This document shows, piece after piece, positions 7,618-17,800 of a stretch of 64,000 bases of DNA. The position numbers and the translations under genes were made by a program. This DNA comes from Achromobacter anxifer (GTDB taxonomy: Bacteria; Pseudomonadota; Gammaproteobacteria; Burkholderiales; Burkholderiaceae_B). The notes beneath the pieces are model-generated. The model saw only the letters and a list, made by a program, of their open reading frames with translations, was not told the DNA's origin and searched no databases. Each line of letters opens with the position of its first letter. The stretch's first letter is position 1. Location of the stretch: positions 682,001 to 746,000 of the forward strand of contig NZ_CAHLAR010000001.1 in assembly GCF_903652925.1 (NCBI RefSeq), written 5' to 3'.

Positions 7618-10600
7618 TGCGGCGCTCCGGGTTGCGTCTGGGCGGAGGATTCGGGAGAAGCGCCGACCACGGACGAGGGCAGGCGCAGGTTGCGCAGGCC
7701 CTGGCTGCCGCCGGGCTCGCTGCCGCCGGCGCCGGGCGCCTGGGCGTTGCTGATGATGCGCAGCTTCACCGGCACCGTCACGTTGGACTTGCCCCAGCTC
7801 ATGTTGAAGCTGCCGTCGGGGTTGGCGGTGCGCTGGGCGGTGGAGATCAGGCGCTCCAGGCCAAAGCGGCCCGGTTCGTTGACGATCTCGACCACGCTGC
7901 CGTCGAAGGTGGTGGCGGTGATGCGCGCGCCGGGCGCGCCCTGGGCGTTGGGCCACACGAAATTGACCCATTGCGGCGGGGTATTGCGGTAGCGCAACTG
8001 CTGCCCGTCGATCTCGATGGTGTACTCCGTCACGCCGGAAGCCGGCTTGGGCTGGATCTGGAACAGCGTCTGCGGCTGGCTGGCCGCGCCGCTGCCCGCC
8101 GCGCCGCCCGAGAGCGGCGCCACCCACTGCGCGAAGTTGGCGGTGAAGGTGGGTTGCAGGCTCACGCCCATGTCGCCCCAGGTGCGCGCCGTCAGGATGT
8201 CGCCGCGCCGCACGGTCAGCGGGCCCAGCGTGTCGTTGACGTACTTGGCGATGCTGCCTTGCGGGCCGAACACCTGGCCGATCTCATCGCTGCTGGCCTC
8301 GACGCTGGCGCGGCTGGCAAAGGGATACTTCTCCGCCAGGGTCTGGTTGAACGGCCGGTAGACCTGCGCGTTCCAGACTTTGTTCAGCTCGGACTCCGCC
8401 GGCTGCATGGTCACGGCGTAGGCCTGGATCAGCGGGCGCACCAGCAGCGGGCGCAAGGTCTCGCGCTGCGTCGCGGACATGCCGGCCAGCATCTGCTCGT
8501 CCACCAGCTTCAGCGCGTCGGCCAGTTCCGAGTCCTTGCCTTCCAGCGTCTGGCGCATCAGCGTCAGCGCGCCGGGGCCGGGATCGCCCTGGTTGTTCAG
8601 CAGGTTGAAGCGGGTGCGGATCTTCGACAGCGCGCCCATGTAGTTGCCCAGCAACGACTGGTTGTCGCGCGTCACCACCAGGCGGGCGACGTCGGAGAAC
8701 TCGCGGCCCACCGGGCCCATGGGTATCGCCTCGCCGTTGGCGGCGGTGGCGGGCGCCGCGGAAGGCGGCGTCTGGCGCAGGATCACGCGCTTGAACCAGC
8801 CGACCACGCCGCTCTGCGCCTGCTGCAGCCCGGCGTTGATCAGCGAGGGATTGTCCCAGGAGGTCTGCTCATACGTGGTGTTGATGAGCTTGGCGATGGG
8901 CGAGGTCTGCGGATCGCCCAGGCGGTTCATCGCGCCGACCGACTGGTCGAAGCTGGTGAAGGGCTTGATCGTCACGCCGCGCAGGAACTTCTGCCATTCC
9001 TCGGCGTACTCGGTCTTGTACATCGCCGCCAGGCTCTTCTGGATCTGTTCGGGGCTGCCTTCCAGGGTCAGGTCGTCGCGGGCGTTCACGCCCAGCACCC
9101 AGTCGCTGGTCTGCACTTCCTTCTTGGCGGCCTCGCTGATGGCGGGCTGGATGTACTGCTCCCACGCCTCGCGGGTGAAGGTGCCGGGGATGGCATAGCT
9201 GCCGGCGACGACGCCGGCGTCGTTCTCGCCGACGATGCGCGCCACCGTCATGGCCTGGAAGCGGGTGGCGGCGCGGGCCTTGAGCGTGGCGTAGGCGCGT
9301 TCGCGCGCCGGCATGCCCTGCATCACGGCGCGCAGGCTGCCGCGGGTCTTCTCGACCAGCGCCAGGTTGGTGTCGATCTGCGGCCAGCCCTGGTCCTGCG
9401 CGCGGCCGACGTAGAACGAGATCAGGCGTTCGGCGCTGCGGATCAGCTGGTCGCGCGGCATGGCGCCGCGGTTGGTCTCCAGCCAGCCGCGCCAGAAGCG
9501 CGTGATCTGGTCGGACAGATGCGTCGGGTCGACGTGCTGGTGATTGGCCATCATCAGGTACGTCTTGAGCGCGTTATAGGCGTCGTCCGCGTTGGTGGGC
9601 GAGGCGTCCTGGAACAGGGTGTCGCCGTTCGCGGCATGCGTGGCGCGGGCCTGTTGCGGCGCCGGCTGCGGCGCGCCGCCGGCGGCCGCGGCGGCCGAGA
9701 TGTCGACCTTGGCCAGGAAGTCCTCCAGGCTGGTCTTCACGGGCGCCAGCATGAACTGGCGCGCGCCGTTGTAGTACTCGGCCAGCAGGCGCTCCTTCAG
9801 CACGTCGCCCTGGTACAGGCCCAGGCCCAGCGACCACGGCCGGCTGGAAGAGTAGCGGTCCAGCTGTTCGATGCGGTCCTGCAGGATCTCCATGGCTTCC
9901 AGGCGGCTTTGCAGGTCGGTGCGTTCGCTCTGCAGCCGCACCACCTTGTCCAGGTCGGCCTGCACGTTTTGCGCCAGCTGGCGGTTGCCCAGGTACGACC
10001 AGCTCCAACCGCCCAGCACCAGGCCCAGCGCCAGCACCAGGCCGAAGAAGGCCAGGTAGCGCATGCGGGTCTTGGCGGGACTGGCGTGCTGGCGCACCAG
10101 CTTCTTGTCCGCGAAGATCACGCTGGAGAACAGGTCGCGCAGGAAGAAGCCGTTGTTCGAGGTCACGCTGCGCGTCTGCGCGCGCGCCGCGGGGCGCAGC
10201 TCGAAACGCTCGGCCAGCTTCTCGGTGGAGGTACTCTGCGTGATGCCTTCCTGCAGCGCGCTGGTGAAGTAAAAGCCGCGGAACACCGGCTTGTACTGGA
10301 ACGGATTGGTCTCGAACAGCGTCGACAGGAAGGTGCGCAGCGCCGGTTTGATGCCGGCGAATTCCAGCGGGAACGTCAAGAGGCCCGGCGGCAGGTCGCG
10401 GCTGTTGCGCAGCGAGATCTGCGCCGTGCCCATTTCCTTCAAGCCTTCGTACAGTTCGTCGAAGCGGCTGTCGAACAGGGCCAGCACATCGCGGTTTTCC
10501 TCGGCGCCGTAGGGCAGGGTCGCGCCCCACACGCGGTCGCGCTCGCTCTGGTCGCTGTCGGAGAAGAATTCGCTGAAGCCCGAGATCAGGTCGGCCTTGG

Positions 10601-11417
10601 TGAAGATGATGTAGACCGGCGCGAACACTTCCAGGCGGTCGGTCAGTTCCTGCACGCGCTGGCGCAGGTTCTTGGCCAGGTTGATCGCGAACTCGGGCCC
10701 GGCGCCCATCAATTCGTCGATGCTGGCGGCCACGATGATGCCGTTGATCGGCGCCTTGGGACGATGCCGCTTGAGCAGGTCCAGGAAGCCCATCCATTCG
10801 TTGCGGTCCTCTTCATGCACCGAATAGCGCCCGGCCGTATCCAGCAGGATGCCTTCGGTGGTGAAGAACCAGTCGCAGTTGCGCGTGCCGCCCACGCCGC
10901 GCACCGCCGCGCCGTTCTTGTCGGCGAAGGGGAACTGCAGGCCGGAATTGATCACGGCGCTGCTCTTGCCGGCGGCGGGGTTGCCGATGACGATGTACCA
11001 GGGCAGCTCGTACAGGGCCTCGTTGCCCGAGGTCTGGCCGATCTTCGAGGTCTTGATGGTGCGCACCGCCTGCACCAGCCGCGTGCGCAGCGCCTCCACA
11101 TCGTTGCGGTTGGCGGCGGCCGCGCCCGTCTGCACCTGCTGTTCCAGCATGTCGCCCAGGTTCTTGTTGGCCTTGCGCGTGCGCCGCCGGCGCCACAGAT
11201 AGGCGCACAGCCACAGCAGCAGGCAGACGCCCAGGGCGATGCCGGCCCAGGCCAGGCCGAGTTCGACCGTGTCGGCGAACAGGAACAGGAATATCACCAG
11301 GGCGACCAGCCCGAGCGCCATGAAGGTGCGCGGGTTGGCCAGCACGCGCGAGGACCAATGTCGGCCTTCGCTGATGGCGCGGGATGTGCCGGAGAGGAGA
11401 TCGGATGGACTGCGCAT
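7614..11417 (-). CDS. tssM: T6SS inner-membrane protein TssM (IcmF)
   Basis: A 1,267-residue protein of normal IcmF length. Two N-terminal membrane helices lie at ~33-49 and ~54-74. A cytoplasmic GTPase-like domain has an intact Walker A GNPAAGKS (residues 145-152) and FTKADLISGF. A third helix near residues 440-470 (YLAFFGLVLALGLVLGGWSW) leads into a large periplasmic domain. TssM spans the envelope with TssL and TssJ and forms the channel through which the tail tube is fired. The gene lies in a leftward operon with 24 bases to the preceding gene and a 4-base overlap with tagF. Here it is more than 17 kb from tssJKL, separated by effector genes. Confidence 0.96.
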   Translation of the reverse strand: MRSPSDLLSGTSRAISEGRHWSSRVLANPRTFMALGLVALVIFLFLFADTVELGLAWAGIALGVCLLLWLCAYLWRRRRTRKANKNLGDMLEQQVQTGAAAANRNDVEALRTRLVQAVRTIKTSKIGQTSGNEALYELPWYIVIGNPAAGKSSAVINSGLQFPFADKNGAAVRGVGGTRNCDWFFTTEGILLDTAGRYSVHEEDRNEWMGFLDLLKRHRPKAPINGIIVAASIDELMGAGPEFAINLAKNLRQRVQELTDRLEVFAPVYIIFTKADLISGFSEFFSDSDQSERDRVWGATLPYGAEENRDVLALFDSRFDELYEGLKEMGTAQISLRNSRDLPPGLLTFPLEFAGIKPALRTFLSTLFETNPFQYKPVFRGFYFTSALQEGITQSTSTEKLAERFELRPAARAQTRSVTSNNGFFLRDLFSSVIFADKKLVRQHASPAKTRMRYLAFFGLVLALGLVLGGWSWSYLGNRQLAQNVQADLDKVVRLQSERTDLQSRLEAMEILQDRIEQLDRYSSSRPWSLGLGLYQGDVLKERLLAEYYNGARQFMLAPVKTSLEDFLAKVDISAAAAAGGAPQPAPQQARATHAANGDTLFQDASPTNADDAYNALKTYLMMANHQHVDPTHLSDQITRFWRGWLETNRGAMPRDQLIRSAERLISFYVGRAQDQGWPQIDTNLALVEKTRGSLRAVMQGMPARERAYATLKARAATRFQAMTVARIVGENDAGVVAGSYAIPGTFTREAWEQYIQPAISEAAKKEVQTSDWVLGVNARDDLTLEGSPEQIQKSLAAMYKTEYAEEWQKFLRGVTIKPFTSFDQSVGAMNRLGDPQTSPIAKLINTTYEQTSWDNPSLINAGLQQAQSGVVGWFKRVILRQTPPSAAPATAANGEAIPMGPVGREFSDVARLVVTRDNQSLLGNYMGALSKIRTRFNLLNNQGDPGPGALTLMRQTLEGKDSELADALKLVDEQMLAGMSATQRETLRPLLVRPLIQAYAVTMQPAESELNKVWNAQVYRPFNQTLAEKYPFASRASVEASSDEIGQVFGPQGSIAKYVNDTLGPLTVRRGDILTARTWGDMGVSLQPTFTANFAQWVAPLSGGAAGSGAASQPQTLFQIQPKPASGVTEYTIEIDGQQLRYRNTPPQWVNFVWPNAQGAPGARITATTFDGSVVEIVNEPGRFGLERLISTAQRTANPDGSFNMSWGKSNVTVPVKLRIISNAQAPGAGGSEPGGSQGLRNLRLPSSVVGASPESSAQTQPGAPQ

Positions 11418-11441
11418 GGTTATGGGCTATGTTCTTGTGGG

Positions 11442-12830
11442 TCAGGCGGGGAGAGATTCGGAGGAAGACACCAGCACCAGCGTCCGCAGCGCGGGGTCCT
11501 GGGTCATGAGAGCGAGCACGGGCGCGCCGGCTTGCGCGCAGGCGGCGCCGGCGACGGCCACGGTCAGCAGATGCGCGGCGGCGCCGGTATGGCCGCAGCC
11601 GGAACCGACCGCGAGGCAGTCCTGGTTGGGGTCCAGCGCCGGAAACAGCTCCGAAGCCAGGCCCGCGGTTTCCAGCGGGCGGCTGCCCCGGTGGTCGGCG
11701 TCGCTGACCAGCGCGGCGATGGCGTCGGCGGGCTGGCCATGTTGTTCGAGGAATTGCGTGGCCAACTCGGTCAGCCGGGGTTCATGGCGCGCGCCGCGCG
11801 AGTCGGCGCCGACCGCGCGCGGCGCCTGCGCCGACAAGGTCAGGGACAGCGCGCTTTCGGCGGGCGCAGGCGTGGCGCCGGGGGCGGGGGGAGCCAGGTC
11901 CAGCAACAGGCCGGCCGCGGCTTCCCCGGGAACCCGGCCCTGCGGGTTGGTATTGGACATGAGGGTGCCGGCCGCGTCCCACTCCTGGACCCGCGCGGCG
12001 TCGATGTAGGAATCGGCCACGGCGACCAGGCGCAGCGTGGCGCTGCGCGCGGTCAACGGCTCCTGCGCCAGCTGGCGCAGCAGGCTGTCGCAGGCGAGCG
12101 CGCCTTGCGCCGCATGCAGGCGCTGGATGGTGCGGCTGGCGGGCCATGCCGCGGCCGCGAGCGCCTGGCTCGCGGCATGGTCGCGCACGGCGTCGGGCCA
12201 GTCCGCGGGCAGCAGCAGTTCCAGCTGCAGTTGCGGCCAGGCGTCATCGCGTTGCGGTTCGCCCTGGCTCAGCACGATGCCGCGCGCTTCCCGCGACAGC
12301 GCTTCCACCACTTCCGCCAGCAGGGCGGCGGCGCGCAAGCGCTCTTCGTCCAGCGCCGCGGCGGGCGCGCCGGCCTCGCGCGCCGCGGCGCGCAAGGCAT
12401 CGGTGTCGAGTTGCGGCGCGCGGGCGCTGAAGACCGGAAAGCCCTGCACGTTCTTGAAGGACGGGTCCAGGTCGGGACGTTGCTGCGCGGCCAGCGCGGC
12501 GTGGATGGCGGCGGGCTCGCTACCCATGGCGGCGCTGGCCGCGCTGGCCAGCAGCCGCAGGCTTGCGGCCTCGGGAGCGGGTTCGGCGGTCTGGGCGGCA
12601 GCGTCCTGCGCGGGCTGTGCAGGCGCGGCGCGGGCCTCGCGGCGCGCCCGCACGATGCGCGCGCCGCCCCATATGGCAGCGATCAGCGCCAGCGGCAGCG
12701 CAAACAGATAGAGGCCGATGTCCACACCCGTGGGCAGCGTGCGCGACTCCTGCCACCAGATGATGACGGCAAGCCAGACCACGCCGAAGACGAGGGCCAG
12801 CAACAGCCCGGTTTTGAGGATGCGGCTCAT
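11442..12830 (-). CDS. T6SS-associated membrane protein with thiolase-like C-terminus
   Basis: The 462-residue protein has two N-terminal membrane helices (about residues 7-26 and 38-60), an Ala/Pro-rich linker (about 68-95) and a long soluble part. The last third resembles the C-terminal half of beta-ketoacyl synthases: VSDADHRGSRPLE, then ASELFPAL, then GSGCGHTGAAAHLLTVAVA (about residues 360-430), like the 'GHT.GAAG' histidine loop. I see no active-site cysteine block upstream, so catalysis is doubtful. It sits between the TagX-like gene and tssM with short gaps (28 and 24 bases), so it is co-transcribed with the membrane-complex gene. The resemblance is from pattern alone and needs a profile search. 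Confidence 0.6.
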   Translation of the reverse strand: MSRILKTGLLLALVFGVVWLAVIIWWQESRTLPTGVDIGLYLFALPLALIAAIWGGARIVRARREARAAPAQPAQDAAAQTAEPAPEAASLRLLASAASAAMGSEPAAIHAALAAQQRPDLDPSFKNVQGFPVFSARAPQLDTDALRAAAREAGAPAAALDEERLRAAALLAEVVEALSREARGIVLSQGEPQRDDAWPQLQLELLLPADWPDAVRDHAASQALAAAAWPASRTIQRLHAAQGALACDSLLRQLAQEPLTARSATLRLVAVADSYIDAARVQEWDAAGTLMSNTNPQGRVPGEAAAGLLLDLAPPAPGATPAPAESALSLTLSAQAPRAVGADSRGARHEPRLTELATQFLEQHGQPADAIAALVSDADHRGSRPLETAGLASELFPALDPNQDCLAVGSGCGHTGAAAHLLTVAVAGAACAQAGAPVLALMTQDPALRTLVLVSSSESLPA

Positions 12831-12858
12831 GAATGCGGTCCGACAGTTTCTGGGTTGA

Positions 12859-13710
12859 TCATTGCGCGGCTCCGCCGCCGCGCTGCAGGACGCCGGGCCG
12901 GCGCAATTCGGTGTGGCCGAAGTCCATCATCTTCCAGCGGCCGCCCCAGGTCAGACCGACGCGCTCGGCGGTCTCGCCAAACAGTTCGTAGCCGCGCATG
13001 GCCCAGGGATCCTTCTCGGACACCACCACCTTGCCCTCGCGCAGGAAGGCGCTGTCGGCGGCCAGGCCGAACTGGTGATAGCTCTGGTAGGCGCCGGCAT
13101 TGGTCACGTGAGTGCCCATCTTGGCCAGGTCGGCCTGCCGCTCGGGGCTGCGATAGCCTTCGATCAGCACCATTTCATAGCCGTGCTCCTCGCGCATCAC
13201 GCGGTACGCGGCCAGCAGGCGCTGGCGGTAATCGGCGTCCAGCAGATTCCAGTCGCGGCTAGCGCCGCCCAGGTTCGGACGCACCAATTCCACCTCGCGC
13301 GTGGTGAAGGCTTCGGGCGGCAGCGGGGGCGGCGGAACCAGTCTTTCGCCGGTCAATAGCGCCTGGATGCGAGGGTCCGGACCTGCCGTCCGATCCTCGT
13401 AAAAAAATGTGTGATTGTGTCGCATGACGAAAGCGAAAAGTGACGGAAGCAACACCACCAGCAAGCCCGCGGCGATGTGCCAGCGGTATGCGGCAAATGC
13501 GCCGCCGGCCTTTCCGAAGCCTGCGCGCACGACCTGCGCGGAGCCGCCGACGGCCTCTCCGGCCTGACCCGCGCCGCGCGCCATTCCCCGCCGTATTCCC
13601 TGTGCGAGCGCGCGCGCGCCCCGCGCCGTAGCCTCCCGCAGAGAGGGGAAGACGAGCAGCGCGGACACGCCTATGGCGATCAGGAAATACAGGGGCAGCA
13701 GGAGCAGCAA
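12859..13710 (-). CDS. TagX-like peptidoglycan L,D-endopeptidase, peptidase M15 family
   Basis: The 283-residue protein has two membrane helices (residues 1-21 and ~76-96) and then a periplasmic M15/VanY-like domain. The zinc and catalytic residues are visible: H212 and D219 in SYHQFGLAADSAF, then D263 and H266 in MDFGHTEL. EGYRSPERQADL is also typical of the family. Acinetobacter TagX, an M15 peptidase in the T6SS locus, cuts peptidoglycan to let the apparatus pass through the wall; the same role is likely here. The start is TTG, preceded by GAGGG six bases away; no ATG or GTG lies near. It heads the leftward operon that contains tssM. Confidence 0.85.
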   Translation of the reverse strand: MLLLLPLYFLIAIGVSALLVFPSLREATARGARALAQGIRRGMARGAGQAGEAVGGSAQVVRAGFGKAGGAFAAYRWHIAAGLLVVLLPSLFAFVMRHNHTFFYEDRTAGPDPRIQALLTGERLVPPPPLPPEAFTTREVELVRPNLGGASRDWNLLDADYRQRLLAAYRVMREEHGYEMVLIEGYRSPERQADLAKMGTHVTNAGAYQSYHQFGLAADSAFLREGKVVVSEKDPWAMRGYELFGETAERVGLTWGGRWKMMDFGHTELRRPGVLQRGGGAAQ

Positions 13711-13900
13711 GGAGGTCCCTCGGTTACGAAGGCGTAATCTTTTGTTCTATTCAGGATTCAGGCAAGCGCTTGGACGTTGCAAAACGCGTCTGTGGCTTAG
13801 AACTCGTAACAAGAAACGATGATGCGGAAGAACTCATCGGGTATTCTCGAACCCCTTGGTTACAGGGGTGCAAACCGCCCCTGCAGACACGGGACTTCGC
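13711..13900. promoter_or_regulatory. Divergent promoter region: TagX-like operon and VgrG/Tle5 module
   Basis: These 190 bases separate the leftward TagX-like/tssM operon from the rightward accessory-protein/vgrG/tle5 genes, so promoters for both directions are expected. The middle is relatively AT-rich (around 13740-13830), but I could not place convincing boxes. Confidence 0.4.
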
Positions 13901-14785
13901 ATGACAGAAGACGAAAAAAGATCGCGATCACCGACCTCCGTTCCCAGTTTGCTCGCAGGCCGCTCACCGTCTCCGGATGAGCGCGCGGCGTCGCGCATCC
14001 TGGCCGCCCTGGAAGGCCGCGTGCCCGATGCGGAGGTCAAGCACCTGGCGCCCAAGCGCCGTTCCCGTTTGCCGCTGGCATTGCTGCTGCTGTTGCTGAC
14101 CGGCGCCGCGGGCGCTGTGTTGTACAGCGTGTTCGATGCGCCTGCCTTGCCCGTGGTGGCGGAGTCCGGCGCGCCGGCGGCGCAAGCGCAGCAGCCCGCT
14201 GCCTCGGCTCCTGCGCCCGTGGCGGTCGCGCGCGCGCCCGAAGCCGAAGCGCCGCCTTCTGCCGCGGCCATCATCGAAGACCACCCGCTGGCGCAGCTGA
14301 CGCGTCCGGATGCCGATGCGGACCGTGTGCCGGAGAACCCCTTGTCGGCGCTGGCTGTCACCGCCGCGCCGCCGCAGCCGCGCGCTGCATTGCAAGCCCA
14401 GACCCAGGCGCCCGCGCCGGCCGCCGCGCCCAAGGCCGGCGGACCCGCGGCACAGCACGCGGAGCATGCCGCCAACAGCGCGCGCGCCGCCGCGTCGCGG
14501 GCCGCGCCCAAGGGCGGCAAGACGCCCAGCAACGACTCCGACGCGGCGTTGCTTGCGGCGCTGATGTCCTACGGGCTGCCGCCCGCTTCGCCGCCCGGGA
14601 CCAAGGTCTACAAGAACGATGGCGTCTTCGTCCGCGAACTGCCGGGCTCGCCCCTGACCGCGCGCCTGGAGCAGTGCCGCAAGCTGGGGTTCCTGGAAAG
14701 CGAGCAATGCCGCTTGCGGGTTTGCTCGGGCTATTGGGGTACCGCGCCCGAATGCCCCAATCCGCAAGCCAACGTCGAACCCTGA
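13901..14785 (+). CDS. Single-pass membrane protein, Pro/Ala-rich, T6SS-linked
   Basis: The 294-residue protein has a cytoplasmic N-terminus (about 55 residues, many charged). One membrane helix follows at ~57-80 (LPLALLLLLLTGAAGAVLYS), then a long Ala/Pro-rich periplasmic stretch (~85-215) and a compact C-terminal region with four cysteines (CRKLGFLESEQCRLRVCSG and APEC). The topology resembles TonB- or TolA-like envelope-spanning proteins with a small terminal domain. The start at 13901 is chosen because the earlier in-frame methionine adds only unrelated residues. It directly precedes vgrG (26-base gap). Function unknown; a structural or effector-docking role in the envelope is conjecture. 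Confidence 0.6.
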   Translation: MTEDEKRSRSPTSVPSLLAGRSPSPDERAASRILAALEGRVPDAEVKHLAPKRRSRLPLALLLLLLTGAAGAVLYSVFDAPALPVVAESGAPAAQAQQPAASAPAPVAVARAPEAEAPPSAAAIIEDHPLAQLTRPDADADRVPENPLSALAVTAAPPQPRAALQAQTQAPAPAAAPKAGGPAAQHAEHAANSARAAASRAAPKGGKTPSNDSDAALLAALMSYGLPPASPPGTKVYKNDGVFVRELPGSPLTARLEQCRKLGFLESEQCRLRVCSGYWGTAPECPNPQANVEP

Positions 14786-14811
14786 GTCTTCAGAGAAGGT
14801 TTTTTTCCGCA

Positions 14812-17800
14812 ATGGATCCGACTGCAACGCCCGGCCTGTTCAGCTCAGACGCCCGCCTCTACGGCCTGGAAGGCGAGGGCGCGCTCGCCTCGCTGCAGGT
14901 CGAAGGATGGATCGCGCGCGAAGCCTTGTCCGGCATCGCGCAGATCCGCCTGGTGGCGCTGTCCGACAGCGCCGGCCTGGACCTGGGGGACATGATCTCG
15001 CGGCCTGTCACGCTGTGGACCACGCGCGCCGACGGCAGCCGCGCGGGCCGCAGCGGCCTAGTGCGTGAAGCCGAGCTGCTGTCCGGCGACGCCGGACTGG
15101 CGCGCTACCGCCTGACGATCGCGCCGTGGCTGTGGCTGGCCACGCAGCAGCGCAACAGCCGCGTGTTCGAAGCGCGTTCCGTGCTGGACATCGTCGGCCA
15201 CGTGCTGGGTGGCTACGAAGGTTATGTGCATCGCGTGGGCGCCGACGCGACCGAGGCGCTGGCCCGCGTGGCGTCGCGCCCCTACACCACGCAGTACCGC
15301 GAAACCGACTATGACTTCATCAGCCGCCTGCTGGTCGAGGCGGGCCTGGGCTGGACGGTGGTCGAAGACCCAGAAGTGCCCGCGCGGCACGTGGTGCTGA
15401 TCTTTGCCGACAGCCGCGGCCTGGCAGAAGACGCCGAGTCCGCCAGCGGCGGTGTGCGCTTTCACCGCGCAGGCGCGACCGAATCGCGCGACACCGTGCA
15501 AGCCATGGTGCGCCAGTGGCGGCGCGGCCCCGACCGCGTCACGGTCCTGGGCTGGCACGACGGCGGCAAGCGCGCCGTGGCGGCTGAAGCGCTGGCGCGG
15601 CCCGCCGACGGTAGCGAAGAGACCGGGCTGGAATGGTACGAGGTGGCGGGCCATGGCGGCTTCGCCGACGAGGCCGAGGCCCGGCGCCAGGCCAACCTGG
15701 CCATCGAAGCGGTGCAGGCCGGCGCGGAGACCTTCGTCGGCCTGGGAGGTGTGCGCACGTTCCGTTCCGGCACCCGCTTCACCCTGCAGAACATGTCGGC
15801 GCTGGGACCGGCGGGCGAAGAGGGCTTCGAGCCTGTCTTCGCGCTGGACCGGGTCGAGCACATCGGCATCAACAACCTGCCGCCCGAGACCCGCGCCTCG
15901 CTGGCGCAGCGCCTGGGCGGACTGGACGCGCACCTGACGCTGGATGCGGAGGCGCTTGCGCCTCCCGGCGCAGCGCGTCCGAACGCGGACCTGCCGCAAG
16001 CCGACGCCGCCGTGCTGGCCAAGGCGCGCGAGGTCGGCTACGCCAACCGCTTCCAGGCCGTGCGCTGCGACCGCCCCTGGCGTCCGGCCTTGCCGCAAGC
16101 GCGCGGCGCGCGTCTGAGCGGCGCGCCGTCCGTGCATGGCGTGCACACGGCCATCGTGACCGGCGCCGACGGCGCCGTGCAGGCCCAGGGCGGCGACGAG
16201 ATTCTGCGCAACAAGCGCGGCGACGTGCGCATCCGCTTCCATTGGCAGGCCGATGGCGATGAAGGCCTGGCAAAGAGCCGCTGGGCCCGCGTGGCGCAGC
16301 GCCAGTCGGGCGCCGGCATGGGCATGAGCTTCGTGCCGCGCATCGGCCAGGAGGTGCTGGTGCGCTTCCTGGACGACGACGTGGACCAGCCCATCGTCGT
16401 GGGCGCGCTGTACAACGGCCGCGGCGAGGGCGGCACGCCCGCCACGCCGGGCGGCCGCGACGGCGGGCAGTCCGATACGCAGGTCTATGCCGCGGCCCGC
16501 GACACCGCGCCCAGCGCCCAGGCCAACCTGGCGGGGGGCAACGCGCCCGCCTGGCATGGCGCCGGCGGCGGCGAAGACAACCATCGCAACGCCGCCGCGC
16601 TCAGCGGCTTCAAGAGCAAGGAATTCGGCGGCTCCGGCTACAACCAGATCGTGTTCGACGACAGCGACGGCCAGATGCGGCTGCAGATCAAGAGCAGCCT
16701 GGAAGCCAGCGAGCTGAACCTCGGCCATCTGATCCACCAGGCCGGCAACTACCGCGGCGGACTGCGCGGCCTGGGCGCCGAACTGCGCACCGACGCCTAT
16801 GGCGCCGTGCGCGGCGGCGCGGGCGTGCTGCTGAGCACCTACGTCGGCGCCGGCGGCAACGCAGGTCCCGCCGGCGAGGCCGCGGGGCTGCAGGCGCTGG
16901 CCAGCCAGGCCGACCAGATGGCGCGTTCGCTGGATGGCGTGGTCGGCGCGCACCAGGGCTTGCGCCTGGCGAGCGCGCTGGGCGCCAAGGGCGCGGACGC
17001 CAGCGTGCTGGACGACGGCAAGGCGCCTCTGGCGGCCATGCACCGCGCCGTTTCGGGCACCGTTGCGGGCGACAGCCTGGACGGCGCGCGCAGCGACGCT
17101 TCCGCCAAGCACACCCAGGCGGCCGACGGCAAGGTGCCGCACCTGACCGATCCGGTCGTGCTGATGGCCGCGCGCGCCGGCCTTGCGCAGGTCTCCGGCG
17201 AACACATGCAATACACCGCCGGCGAGACCGTGCACTGGTCGTCCGGCAGGGACCAGAACCTGGCCGTGATGGGCGCGTTGCGCGTGCACACCGGGCAGGG
17301 CCTGGGCATCGTCGCCGGCCTGCAGCAGGGCGGCGCGGACTCGGGCCTGGACCTGATCTCCGCCACCGGCGACGTGCAGGTCCAGGCGCAGCACGACATC
17401 CTGCGCGTGCAGGCGCAGAAGGACATCACCATGGGCAGCGCCAAGACCTCGGTCGAATACGCCGCGCCCAAGCGCATCCGCATCGCCACCGCGGCCGGCG
17501 CCAGCATCGTGCTGGAAGGCGGCAACATTACCGTGACCGCGCCGGGGCGGATCGATGTGAAGACGGGGAACAAGCAGTTCGCCGGACCGGACCAGATGTC
17601 CTATGCCTTGCCCGTGTTCGTGCAGAGCGCTCCGGAACCGATGAAGCTGGCCCTGCGCCTGCAGGACATGCCGGGGGCGCACGGCATCGCGCCGGAAGGC
17701 GAGACCTGGCGGATCGTGAAGGTGCCCGCGGGGCTGACGGTGGTGCAGTCGGGAGGGCGTATCAATCCCCAGGTGTTCGACTCCTCGGAGTGGTCGGAGG

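Noticed and set aside
7617-13262. A very long rightward open frame opposite tssM and its upstream genes
   Set aside because: It is a composition-driven antisense frame; the leftward tssM, tagF and membrane protein genes have clear homology and ribosome sites.
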